From contig NZ_CP073748.1 of assembly GCF_024398035.1 (NCBI RefSeq), positions 2,641,520-2,705,519 of the forward strand: a DNA stretch of 64,000 nt. Reading direction: 5' to 3'. The position numbers and the translations under genes were made by a program. Below, one piece after another: positions 22,447 to 31,014 of the stretch. The notes beneath the pieces were generated by a model. That model saw nothing but the letters and a program-made list of their open reading frames with translations, made no database searches and was not told where the DNA came from. Every line of letters begins with the position of its first letter. The first letter of the stretch is position 1. Origin of the DNA: Kordiimonas sp. SCSIO 12603. Its GTDB lineage: Bacteria; Pseudomonadota; Alphaproteobacteria; Sphingomonadales; Kordiimonadaceae.

Positions 22447-23940
22447 ATGCGCGTTAAATCGCTTCTTATAGCATCAGCTTTATCAAGCAGCCTGCTAATC
22501 ACATCTGCATCAATAGCACAGGAAGTAACTAAAGATCATATTGGGACTACTCAATCCTGGCTTGAGCAAGGGGAAAAAGCAATCGCTGATCGTCTCGCCC
22601 AAAAACCAAACACAAACCGTGCGAAAAACGTTATTCTGTTTGTAGGTGATGGCATGGGTATTTCCACACTCACTGCCGGTCGTATTCTAGAAGGTCAATT
22701 GAACGGACAACCTGGCGAGGAAAACTATTTAAGCTTCGAACGCTTCCCGAATACCGCCCTTGTAAAAACATATAATGTAAATGCTCAGGTAGCAGATTCA
22801 GCTGGGACAGCCTCAGCACTGAATACCGGTACCAAAACTGAAATTGGTGTCATTAACACCGCTCCCAATCACCCGAATGGTATCTGCAAAGGCATGGAAA
22901 AAGATGCCCCTAAAACGCTGGCTTACTTCGCCGAACAAGCTGGCATGAGCACAGGTATTGTGAGCACAGCACGCCTCACACACGCAACGCCAGCGGCCGT
23001 TTTCGCTATTAGCCCAAGCCGGGGCTGGGAAAATGATACTGAACTTACCGAAGAAGCCATTGAGAACAAATGCACAGACATCGCGAGCCAGATTACGACA
23101 GACCTAGGCGGTAATGGTCTTGAAGTAGCCCTTGGTGGAGGTGCTCGCAATTTCCTTCCTTCTTCAGAAGGAGGTAAACGTGAAGATGGCCGCAATATAG
23201 TTACAGAATGGCAAAATAAATTCGAAAAATCAGCGTATGTAACAAACCGAGCAGAACTTCAGGCGACAGATATTTCTGGCATCGACCATCTTTTTGGTTT
23301 GTTCAGCAGCTCGCATATGTCTTTCACTCTTGAAGAAGTTCAAAATGAGCCAACTTTGGCAGAAATGACAGAAACAGCCATTAAAATGCTATCCAAGAAT
23401 GACAATGGCTATTATCTCATGATTGAAGCTGGTCGCATTGACCACGGTCATCATGGCGGTAATGCTAACGCAGCGCTGAATGATACTGTTGCTCTTTCAT
23501 CAGCCGTTAAAAAAGCGTTAGAACTTGTAGATACAGAAGAAACGCTCATTCTGGTAACTGCTGATCACAGCCACACATTTACCATGGCGGGTTACCCAAA
23601 GCGGGGTAATCCTATACTCGGACTCGTGTCTGGCCCTGGTCAGAAGGACGGTGAATATACGATGGCTAAGGATGGTAAGCCATACACAACAGTTGGATAC
23701 CAAAATGGCCCGGGCGCTATTGAGGGCGAACGCGCGCATCTTACAAATGAAGATACGCATCACCCTGAGTTCCAGCAGCAAGCCGCAATTCCTCTTTGGT
23801 CAGAGACCCATGGCGGGGAAGACGTCGCTCTTTTTGGAATAGGCCCTTGGTCCCATCTGGTAAAAGGTACAATGGAGCAGAACGTAGTATTCCATATTAT
23901 GAACCATGCACTAGGGCTGAAAGATCGCACCCAAAATTAG
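22447..23940 (+). CDS. phoA: Alkaline phosphatase (PhoA family)
   Basis: A 497-residue secreted alkaline phosphatase with signal peptide MRVKSLLIASALSSSLLITSASIAQ. The metal site FVGDGMG and the nucleophile block VADSAGTASALNTGTKT, with the catalytic Ser, are intact, as are the metal ligands in EAGRIDHGHHGG, VTADHSHTF and the C-terminal SETHGGEDV. The enzyme releases phosphate from monoesters in the periplasm. GAGGGGAG precedes the ATG. Weak Pho-box-like sequence (GCTGTGTCATAGG near 22396) lies upstream but is not convincing. It is flanked by two related exported TonB-C-like genes. Confidence 0.93.
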   Translation: MRVKSLLIASALSSSLLITSASIAQEVTKDHIGTTQSWLEQGEKAIADRLAQKPNTNRAKNVILFVGDGMGISTLTAGRILEGQLNGQPGEENYLSFERFPNTALVKTYNVNAQVADSAGTASALNTGTKTEIGVINTAPNHPNGICKGMEKDAPKTLAYFAEQAGMSTGIVSTARLTHATPAAVFAISPSRGWENDTELTEEAIENKCTDIASQITTDLGGNGLEVALGGGARNFLPSSEGGKREDGRNIVTEWQNKFEKSAYVTNRAELQATDISGIDHLFGLFSSSHMSFTLEEVQNEPTLAEMTETAIKMLSKNDNGYYLMIEAGRIDHGHHGGNANAALNDTVALSSAVKKALELVDTEETLILVTADHSHTFTMAGYPKRGNPILGLVSGPGQKDGEYTMAKDGKPYTTVGYQNGPGAIEGERAHLTNEDTHHPEFQQQAAIPLWSETHGGEDVALFGIGPWSHLVKGTMEQNVVFHIMNHALGLKDRTQN

Positions 23941-23947
23941 AAACGAA

Positions 23948-23972
23948 AAAGCCCCGCTTTTAGCGGGGCTTT
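23948..23972. terminator. Intrinsic terminator after alkaline phosphatase
   Basis: AAAGCCCCGCT-TT-AGCGGGGCTTT is symmetrical and sits between two convergent genes. Confidence 0.85.
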
Positions 23973-24003
23973 CCATTGCAACCATTAACTCAAAACGAAA
24001 ATC

Positions 24004-24444
24004 TTAGTTTACTGATTCAAGCTGGCTCTTGAGTGTTGTCAGAACTGCACCAGCACCAACAGCCCCTTCTCTATCTGCGGAATAAATCAACGCTAGAGAG
24101 AAAGTCATTTGATCAGCTTTATAGCTCTCCGGTAAAGCAGGATAATCTGTAGAAGCTACCAGATTAGTTGCAACGGCATTTAGTCCCTGTTCTTCAGATT
24201 TCCCTTTTTGCACATATGAAACCAGATCACCAGAACGGTCCACAGTAACGTTAAACTGAACAACGCTGCTTTTATCTACATCACTATCCAATCTTGATGG
24301 CAAAAGCGCAGATTGAACAATCACACTAGCTTCTCGTGTCCATTCTTTCATTGTATCAGGGGTATCTGCTGATGCAGTTTGAGACAGCATCGAAGCCGTC
24401 ATCGCAGCAGCTACTACCGGAATAGCCTTCCAATTCTTCTTCAT
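24004..24444 (-). CDS. Exported TonB-C-like protein (paralogue 2 flanking alkaline phosphatase)
   Basis: A 146-residue exported protein with signal peptide MKKNWKAIPVVAAAMTASMLSQTASA. Its body, MKEWTREASVIVQSALL, FNVTVDRSGDLVSYVQKGKS and YPALPESYKADQMTFSLALIYS, aligns along its length with the protein at 21669-22148. Both resemble a free TonB C-terminal domain. Such domains bind TonB boxes of outer-membrane receptors or occur as periplasmic accessory proteins. Function unknown; position next to phosphatase suggests a nutrient link but nothing more. Confidence 0.65.
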   Translation of the reverse strand: MKKNWKAIPVVAAAMTASMLSQTASADTPDTMKEWTREASVIVQSALLPSRLDSDVDKSSVVQFNVTVDRSGDLVSYVQKGKSEEQGLNAVATNLVASTDYPALPESYKADQMTFSLALIYSADREGAVGAGAVLTTLKSQLESVN

Positions 24445-24643
24445 TTCTCATCCTCATTGTCGCGGCCTTATGTGACTATTATTTTTTATGTCACGGCTAT
24501 CTTTAGAATGTAGATATAAGAAGAATTTTAGGAATTAAAACGGTCAACTGTAGAAATTTTGCGACCAAAAGATAAACTTTAAAACTTTAGTTTACAAAAC
24601 AAGCCTACACCCAGCTATATAGACCTGTGTTTGTTACAAAGTT

Positions 24644-25153
24644 CTATGCAGTTTGTTGATACTTCTCGATAGCTTCATTCAAGCTATCAGTAAGCTTCTT
24701 ACCAATTTCACCACCGTCACCGCTTACACGGCCTTTAATAACGGCACGCATGGCATCGAGGTGGCTCTTCACCAACTCAATCTGATTATCGGTAATCTCA
24801 CCTGAACGCTTCACAGTGAAACCATAAAGGCTATCAGCGAAAGAAGTTATAAGCGGATACCCAAAGGTGCCACCTTGCCCCTTCATATCATGGGCGATAT
24901 GATTGATTTCTTCAAAGCAATCATGGCGCATTTCTGGGCTATCTACACAGCGGCCATGCTGTTCTTGTAATTTAACAACAAGACCAGACACCCAATCAGG
25001 GTAATCTTCAGACATCTTGGTAAGCGCTTGCTCAGCGGCTTCTAGCGCTTCTCTGGATATACCAGTGTTTCCAGGAGCCAAACCCGCGGTTTTTTCCTTC
25101 AAACGGTTTTGAAAACGATAAAAACGGACAATAACTGGTTTATTACTAGCCAC
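24644..25153 (-). CDS. HPt-like protein
   Basis: A 169-residue helical protein with the block INHIAHDMKGQGGTFGYPLITSF (about 87-109; here split, key residues H-D-M-K-G), matching the histidine phosphotransfer motif HxxKG. The His in AHDMKG is the predicted phosphoacceptor. It begins with GTG at 25153, with GGAG seven bases before, and overlaps the receiver gene by eight bases. This pair, an HPt-like protein plus a receiver ending in FGPDRRR, recurs in alphaproteobacteria. Its kinase is not in the window. Confidence 0.72.
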   Translation of the reverse strand: MASNKPVIVRFYRFQNRLKEKTAGLAPGNTGISREALEAAEQALTKMSEDYPDWVSGLVVKLQEQHGRCVDSPEMRHDCFEEINHIAHDMKGQGGTFGYPLITSFADSLYGFTVKRSGEITDNQIELVKSHLDAMRAVIKGRVSGDGGEIGKKLTDSLNEAIEKYQQTA

Positions 25154-25700
25154 GGATAATCTCCACGCCTTCGCTCTTATCTTTCAACACACGCCTCTCA
25201 ACGCCACCAGGAACATCACCCTTCATTCGCCTGCGATCTGGACCAAAGTAATCCTTTGTATGAACAAACTGCCTCGGCCGTTCAATAATCGACATAAGCT
25301 TTTCGCCAATACCGTTAATTGTGAAAGGCTTTGCGAGCATTTCAGTAACGCCCATTTCCCGCGCCTGAAGTACACGTTCAGGCTCAGTATAACTGGTAAT
25401 CATTACAAATGGAGTAAACCTATCAGGGCTATCTTTATGACGGCGTACCCAGCGAAGAAACATCATGCCATCAATCGGATGCATATCCCAATTAGAGATA
25501 ATTAAATCAATCTGCTGAACACCAATTTTCATTGGCTCATTTTTCACGCGTTGGAGAAAATGGATAGCATCGCCACCATGTTCAACGGCGAATACGTTAC
25601 CAACACCAAGTACTTTCAGTGAATTCACCAACAAAGACCGAATAAAAGGACTGTCTTCAGCCAGAAGAACATTCACTCGGTCAAAATCATAGTCGCTCAT
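25146..25700 (-). CDS. Response-regulator receiver protein with Asn at the phosphorylation site
   Basis: A single receiver domain (about 8-130) with a short tail containing DYFGPDRRR. The acidic pair (LLAEDSP), the Thr/Ser (VMITSYTE) and the Lys (MLAKPF) are in place. The phosphoacceptor block reads IISNWDMHPIDG; in CheY and in relatives of this protein it is xSDWxMxPxDG, so the Asp is Asn and the residue two places later is Asp. Phosphorylation at the normal site is therefore unlikely. It is co-transcribed with an HPt-like gene. It may act as a phosphorylation-independent output or use the displaced Asp. Confidence 0.85.
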   Translation of the reverse strand: MSDYDFDRVNVLLAEDSPFIRSLLVNSLKVLGVGNVFAVEHGGDAIHFLQRVKNEPMKIGVQQIDLIISNWDMHPIDGMMFLRWVRRHKDSPDRFTPFVMITSYTEPERVLQAREMGVTEMLAKPFTINGIGEKLMSIIERPRQFVHTKDYFGPDRRRMKGDVPGGVERRVLKDKSEGVEIIRG

Positions 25701-25793
25701 ATACCCATCGCCCTGCTATAATAGGCTAATTCTATTAGATTATTGAAACTACTACCTTAAAGCAGGCTATAGCGTCAAACAATACGGTTGATT

Positions 25794-26174
25794 TTATATA
25801 AGCAAACCGTCTTCATCTTTGGGAAGTTCCGCGATATAGGCGAGCAATTCTTCCATCCGTACATTCAAACAAGCACACACGCCGCTAGAGATTTCTTCTG
25901 TTAGCATACTGTTTTCCATAAGTTCCGCGCGTTCTGATGCTCTTGCAAGGCGCCATGCCCCAATACCTCTTGCAGCTCCTTTAAGTTTATGAGCGAGCGC
26001 TGACCAATCATCAACAGAAGCTTGTGACAGTTCCTCTAGATACCCTGGGGCATTCTGAACGAAAATATCCAGAACCTGTTTTTCAAAAAAGGGATCGCCG
26101 CTGGTAAATGCTTTCAGGTGATCACGGTCGAAAACAACATCTTCATCCCAATTAGATTCCTGCACTCTGCACAC
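25794..26174 (-). CDS. HPt domain protein
   Basis: A small HPt protein (126 residues). FTSGDPFFEKQVLDIFVQNAP and the phosphotransfer block ALAHKLKGAARGIGAWRLA carry the expected His. It starts with GTG (26174, or an in-frame GTG at 26165) inside the end of the upstream gene, which implies coupled translation. It may relay phosphate to or from receivers such as the one at 25146-25700. No histidine kinase lies in the window. Confidence 0.8.
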   Translation of the reverse strand: MCRVQESNWDEDVVFDRDHLKAFTSGDPFFEKQVLDIFVQNAPGYLEELSQASVDDWSALAHKLKGAARGIGAWRLARASERAELMENSMLTEEISSGVCACLNVRMEELLAYIAELPKDEDGLLI

Positions 26175-26412
26175 CCCGTTTTACCGCTTCTCGTCCTGTT
26201 TTCGTGAGCTTGCAAACAAGCCAATTCGTTTTAACAGGATTCCTACGCCATTCTTTACACCAACCATTTTTAAGGCAAGATCGAATCGTTTGTTCATTGA
26301 TTCGTTGACCATCCCGATCAAACAAAGGGAGCTTACCTCCTGGCTCATTAACGCCACGGAGAAGATAACGCAATTGCGTTGCACTCGGTTTTTTCTCAGA
26401 AACAGACGCCAT
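26152..26412 (-). CDS. Small conserved protein, winged-helix-like
   Basis: An 86-residue protein: QLRYLLRGVNEPGGKLPLFDRDG, then INEQTIRSCLKNGWCKEW and a VCKLTKTGREAVKRG ending. The layout (short helix-turn-helix-like unit, then LTxxGR) resembles a winged-helix fold found in small alphaproteobacterial proteins. ATG 26412 with AAGGCGGGAA before it is preferred over an upstream ATG at 26529, which would add 39 residues of low quality. It overlaps the HPt gene by 23 bases. DNA binding is a guess. Confidence 0.6.
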   Translation of the reverse strand: MASVSEKKPSATQLRYLLRGVNEPGGKLPLFDRDGQRINEQTIRSCLKNGWCKEWRRNPVKTNWLVCKLTKTGREAVKRGVQSAGI

Positions 26413-26568
26413 TTCCCGCCTTTCGTTCCAGCAAATATAGCAAAATCCCATATTTTTGCCACAGGAATAGCTATTATCATTCTTGTCATTATAAACTTGT
26501 GGTGCATTCCTCTGAAAATGTCGTAACAATTATGACAAGCATATGAATAGGGTGGCCAAGGGGGCGAC

Positions 26569-29334
26569 ATGTCGAAAGCTGAACTTGATTTTCCAAACGT
26601 AACAAAAACTGAAGGCGAGCCTCTGCCGCCCTCAGAGCCGCAAAAAGGGAAATCTCGAAACATCAGGCGACTGGCCCCGGTAATCATTGCAGCTTCACTA
26701 AGCCTTATCTGGTCAACGCTTACAGTTTATTTTCTTGTTACATCGCAACATACTTTTGCTGACATCTCGGTCACAACACTTGCTACCCTTATCGCAGGAT
26801 ACGCCACACCAGTAGCAATTTTCTGGCTCGTTGCTTTAGCTTTCCAGCGTACAGACCCTCTTCTAGAGCGCCGTCTAGCTATGGCGCAAAATCTGGATAA
26901 AGCTTTGTCTCCCGTTGAAATGGCTGAACAACGTATAAAATCTTTAAACAAAAACCTACGGAAAGAACTTGAAAGCATCGATGCTGTCGCAGATCTGGCT
27001 GCTGACCGCATTGAAAACCTCGAAAATCGTTTTCAGGAACAAATCAGCAATCTATTTTCCGCAACAGCCGATACCGAAGCCCGCACCACAAGCATTCGAG
27101 ATACGCTTGCTAGAGAACGAGAAGCCATTGGCACGACTACACAAGATGTCGAAGAGCGGTTTACACGCCTTGAGGAACTAGTCACATCAATTGCCGCCAG
27201 CCTTGATAATGCGGGGCACACATTCGCCTCAACAGCCGACAGCGCCAGAGACCGTATTGATGAAAGCCTTGATAACATCAGTTCCATGGCAGAAAATTTT
27301 GAAGCACGACTTGATAAGGCAACAGAAACAGTAACTGAACGCGCCAGCCAAGTTCAGGATATAGCAGAAAACGTTGAACTCCGTCTTCACACAGCAACAG
27401 AAAGTGCACTCGCAGGCATGGAACGTTTCCGGCATGATGTGGAAGGCCTGGAAGGACGCTCAGCAGAGCTTTCAGAACATATGAAAACTCAAGGAACTGT
27501 TCTTCATGATCTTGCTGAGTTAGCTGCTGCAGAGTCTGCTAAAATTGAAGAAAGCCTGCGTACACATGTAGGTGAAGTACGCTTGGCCGCTACAGAAGCA
27601 CTTGAGCGCACAAGTGATGTAAGTGACTTATTCTCCGACAAAGCAACAGCTATGTCTGAACAGGTTATCGAAACTGTAGAAAATGCAAAACAACTTCTTG
27701 AAGAAGCCGGTCAATCGCTCGAAGCGCACTGTCAATCTGCCCTTTCAACAAGTGAACGTGTAAACGAACAAACACTTGAAACCACAAAAGCAACTGGTGA
27801 AGCCGTGCTGGAGCATGCGGCTAAAGCAGATGATATTTTAATAAGCGGTCTCGAACGTGCCAAAACCGCCCTTGAAAACACTATGGCTGCCATATCTGAT
27901 CATTCCAACTCCGCCGTTCAGGAAGCCGAAGATACAGCCACACGCACGCTTCAACATATCAGACAGCTTCGCGCAGGTGTTGAAGAACAAATAGCTGAAC
28001 TCGCACAGGCAAGCCAAAATGCATATGAACTTTCAAACGATGCAGCGGGCAAAATTTCTGAAAAAACTGCAGAACTGAGACAGGAATCTGAAGATACAGT
28101 TCAGGAGCTTACATCCGTACGTGCGCAAATGGATGTTCAAAGCGATCTTATCGGTGAAGTTCTCAATGAAACCCGTATGAAACTTGCCCGTCTTGAAGAT
28201 GATCTTTCAAGTCAGCGTGACGCCTTGAGCAGCGCATCAAATGAAGCGGCTGAAAAGGTAATCGAAGCCGCAGAGCGATTTGCAACCAACAGCCTTAATC
28301 TCCAGAACACTGCTTCCGTTGTTGAAGAACAACTCAGCAGTAAATCGGGGGAACTCGTTTCACTGATTGACCGTGTGGGTGATACATCTGCACAAACTTC
28401 TGAACGGTTAGAAAAAGCTGTTGGTGAACTAAGTGAACAAACCACTGGCCTTCGGGAAGAATTAACAGATTCAGGTGGTGCGCTTGGGCAAGCCGCAGAA
28501 GCTTTTGCCGGTGAGCGCCACCGCATCAAGGAAGAAACCGAGAGTGTTATCAGTGAACTGAACCGAGCCTCCGATAACATGGGTACGGAAGTAACGCGTT
28601 TTACTGACAGTTCCATGGAAGCTGCAAATCGCCTCGATGCTGCCAGCCAAGTACTGATGGACCAGACACAGCGTGCACAAGACCAGATGCATAAATCTGT
28701 TGATGAAACTAGGTCTGAACTCTCTCAAACCATGGATGAAATCGGCAACAAAGCAACTGAGCGTATCACATACCTGCAAGAAGAGATGCAGGCCACCCTT
28801 GCCCGTGTTCTTTCTGAGTATCAAGAAACCGCTGATCAAGCAGAAAAAGAAAGCGCTCTACTAGCTATGCGTCTTGGTAATGAAGCAGAGAAAATCAACC
28901 AAACAACTGAGCAGTTTATCTCTAAAACTGAAGAGATTGAAAAACGTATTGCTTCAGCCACAAAGAATGATTTCGCACGTACCTCTGCTCTCTTGATGGA
29001 AAGCCTTCAATCTAATTCAATCGAAATTAATAAAGCTCTGTCTGACGACCTCCCAGATACTGTTTGGGAGGACTATCTTGCTGGCGATAAATCCGTCTTT
29101 ATCCGCCGGACACTTAAGGTTGGCAGTCGAAAGAGCCGCAAAATTATCGGTGAAAAATTTGCATCAGATCCAGAATTCCGTGAAGCAGTTAGCCGCTACT
29201 GTCGGGATTTCGAAGGCATGATGGAACGAGCAATGATGGGCGACAAAGGCAGTGCCATGTCTGTCACTTTGATTTCAAGTGACATGGGCAAGCTCTATGT
29301 GCTTCTTGGGCAAGCACTGAAGAAATTTAGTTAA
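26569..29334 (+). CDS. Large membrane-anchored coiled-coil protein
   Basis: A 921-residue protein. Residues 1-35 are a charged cytoplasmic tail, then two hydrophobic helices (about 36-60 and 70-92) form a hairpin anchor. From about 105 to 850 it is almost pure alpha-helical coiled coil with repeated Ala/Glu/Thr heptads, of the apolipoprotein/kinesin-like kind. A compact C-terminal region follows (DLPDTVWEDYLAGDKSVFIRRTL onward; GSRKSRKIIGEKF). Similar large proteins occur in alphaproteobacteria with unknown function, perhaps in envelope or polar organisation. The ATG follows AAGGGGGCGAC. Confidence 0.65.
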   Translation: MSKAELDFPNVTKTEGEPLPPSEPQKGKSRNIRRLAPVIIAASLSLIWSTLTVYFLVTSQHTFADISVTTLATLIAGYATPVAIFWLVALAFQRTDPLLERRLAMAQNLDKALSPVEMAEQRIKSLNKNLRKELESIDAVADLAADRIENLENRFQEQISNLFSATADTEARTTSIRDTLAREREAIGTTTQDVEERFTRLEELVTSIAASLDNAGHTFASTADSARDRIDESLDNISSMAENFEARLDKATETVTERASQVQDIAENVELRLHTATESALAGMERFRHDVEGLEGRSAELSEHMKTQGTVLHDLAELAAAESAKIEESLRTHVGEVRLAATEALERTSDVSDLFSDKATAMSEQVIETVENAKQLLEEAGQSLEAHCQSALSTSERVNEQTLETTKATGEAVLEHAAKADDILISGLERAKTALENTMAAISDHSNSAVQEAEDTATRTLQHIRQLRAGVEEQIAELAQASQNAYELSNDAAGKISEKTAELRQESEDTVQELTSVRAQMDVQSDLIGEVLNETRMKLARLEDDLSSQRDALSSASNEAAEKVIEAAERFATNSLNLQNTASVVEEQLSSKSGELVSLIDRVGDTSAQTSERLEKAVGELSEQTTGLREELTDSGGALGQAAEAFAGERHRIKEETESVISELNRASDNMGTEVTRFTDSSMEAANRLDAASQVLMDQTQRAQDQMHKSVDETRSELSQTMDEIGNKATERITYLQEEMQATLARVLSEYQETADQAEKESALLAMRLGNEAEKINQTTEQFISKTEEIEKRIASATKNDFARTSALLMESLQSNSIEINKALSDDLPDTVWEDYLAGDKSVFIRRTLKVGSRKSRKIIGEKFASDPEFREAVSRYCRDFEGMMERAMMGDKGSAMSVTLISSDMGKLYVLLGQALKKFS

Positions 29335-29366
29335 GATTACGCGGCGGGGGCCGCAAGGGGAGGAAC

Positions 29367-30446
29367 ATGGGTATCAAACGTTCACTGGCCACTGGTTTGG
29401 CCATTTCTGCCGTTATGCTGGTTGCAGCATGTGGTAGCAACGAACAGGCTACTGAAAAGGAAACACAAGAAAGTAAACCTGTGAACTGGCGCATGACCAG
29501 TACCTATCCTTCTACACTCCTGCAAATTGGCACTATGGGTAAAAAAATCACCGAAGAAGTAGATAAAATCTCTGGTGGATCCATGAAGTTTGAGTTTTTT
29601 GAGCCTGGTGTTCTTGCCCCACCCTTCGAAACATTTGATGCTGTGAGCTACGGCGCTGTGGAAGCTGGTTGGTCTACCCCCGGATACTGGGCAGGCAAAG
29701 AACCTGCACTTCAACTTTTTGCTTCTGTACCCTTTGGCCCTTCTGCCCCAGAATATCTCGCATGGTTCGATTATGGTGGTGGCCGCGAACTGTTTGAAGA
29801 GATCTACCATAAGCACAACATCCACAGCATTATCTGCGGCATGACCCCGCCAGAAGCTTCAGGCTGGTTTAAAAAAGAAATGAAAACTATTGAAGACTTC
29901 AAAGGTCTGAAAATTCGTTTCTTCGGCTTGGGCGGTAAAGTTCTTCAGGAAGTAGGTGCTGCCCCACAGCTCATCGCAGGGGGAGAGATCTATCAAGCGC
30001 TCGAGTTAGGCACCATTGATGCTACTGAATATGCCATGCCTGCAGTTGATCTGAAGATGGGCTTCTATGAAGTAGCAAAGCATTATTATTTTCCCGGCTG
30101 GCATCAGCAGTCCACCTTCTTCGAGCTGATGATCAATCTGGACAAATGGAACAGCCTATCTGAAACACAGAAGTATCAGATTACCACGGCATGCGCGGCT
30201 AACGTACGGTACGGTGTTTCTGAAGGTGAAGCCCTGCAGCCTGATGCTATAGCAAAACTTGAAGCCGAAGGTGTGCAAATCCACACATGGCCACCAGAAA
30301 TTCTAGCAGAACTAAAAGCAGCCTGGGACAAGGTCTCCACTGAGCTTGCAGCAGACGATGAGAACTTCGCCCGGGCTTGGGAAAGCCTGCAAACCTTCCG
30401 AGCCAAATATAAAGGCTGGGCTGATCGTGGTTACCTGAAGGATTAA
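29367..30446 (+). CDS. dctP: TRAP transporter solute-binding lipoprotein (DctP/TakP-like)
   Basis: The signal ends in a lipobox (MLVAACGS), so this is a lipid-anchored periplasmic binding protein of 359 residues. WRMTSTYP, GLKIRFFGLGGKVLQEVG and EYAMPAVDLKMGFYEVAKHYYFPGWHQQ match the DctP family, close to TakP-type receptors for 2-oxo or other monocarboxylates; the Arg in LKIRFFG is the carboxylate ligand. GGGGAGG precedes the ATG. It is the first gene of a dctPQM operon. The substrate is likely a monocarboxylate, not certain. Confidence 0.88.
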   Translation: MGIKRSLATGLAISAVMLVAACGSNEQATEKETQESKPVNWRMTSTYPSTLLQIGTMGKKITEEVDKISGGSMKFEFFEPGVLAPPFETFDAVSYGAVEAGWSTPGYWAGKEPALQLFASVPFGPSAPEYLAWFDYGGGRELFEEIYHKHNIHSIICGMTPPEASGWFKKEMKTIEDFKGLKIRFFGLGGKVLQEVGAAPQLIAGGEIYQALELGTIDATEYAMPAVDLKMGFYEVAKHYYFPGWHQQSTFFELMINLDKWNSLSETQKYQITTACAANVRYGVSEGEALQPDAIAKLEAEGVQIHTWPPEILAELKAAWDKVSTELAADDENFARAWESLQTFRAKYKGWADRGYLKD

Positions 30447-30450
30447 GTCT

Positions 30451-31014
30451 GTGCAGTCTCTGTATTCGCTTTCAAAAAAGCTGGAGAGCATCAGCACAGC
30501 TGTGGGACGCCTATCCGTTTGGCTGATCCTTGTTTTGATGCTTGTTATCGTTACAGACGTAACTCTCCGCCACTGGTTTGTAATTGGCTCCACTAAATTG
30601 CAGGAACTTGAATGGCATTTGCACGGCGCTTTGTTTCTTCTATGCCTAGGCTGGGCCTATACCAAAAACGCCCATGTGCGTATTGAGCTTCTTTCTGAAA
30701 AACTCAACCCTAAAGCTGGCGCAGTAGTAGAAGCTCTCGGCTGTCTCCTGTTCCTATTGCCGTATACTTTTGCCGTGATCAGTTTCGGTATCGATTATGT
30801 GAGCTACAGTATTGAATATAATGAAGCTTCTGCCTCAGCCACCGGCCTGCCCAACCGCTGGATTATCAAATCCGTGATCATTGTTGGCTTTGGTTTTCTT
30901 GTAATTGCTGCTTTTGCACGTTTGCTGGAAAGTATTGTTTTCCTATTCGGAGATAAAACGCTCGCGGACCAAACATTCTTCGCGACCGATCATGCACAGA
31001 AGGGAGAAAGCTGA
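30451..31014 (+). CDS. dctQ: TRAP transporter small membrane subunit DctQ
   Basis: A 187-residue membrane protein with four hydrophobic segments (about 20-40, 52-72, 90-112, 132-155), as expected for DctQ. It begins with GTG after GAAGGATTAAGTCT. It ends TGATG with the DctM start, so the two are coupled. DctQ joins the binding protein to the large permease; import is driven by sodium. Confidence 0.85.
   Translation: MQSLYSLSKKLESISTAVGRLSVWLILVLMLVIVTDVTLRHWFVIGSTKLQELEWHLHGALFLLCLGWAYTKNAHVRIELLSEKLNPKAGAVVEALGCLLFLLPYTFAVISFGIDYVSYSIEYNEASASATGLPNRWIIKSVIIVGFGFLVIAAFARLLESIVFLFGDKTLADQTFFATDHAQKGES

Noticed and set aside
24462-24500. GTGAC-N11-GTCAC inverted repeat before the TonB-C-like gene
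   Set aside because: Single occurrence with a long A/T spacer; too weak to call an operator.
26181-26687. 168-codon minus-strand frame overlapping the winged-helix-like gene and the coiled-coil gene start
   Set aside because: It crosses a promoter region and is out of frame with the better-supported genes; composition is not protein-like.
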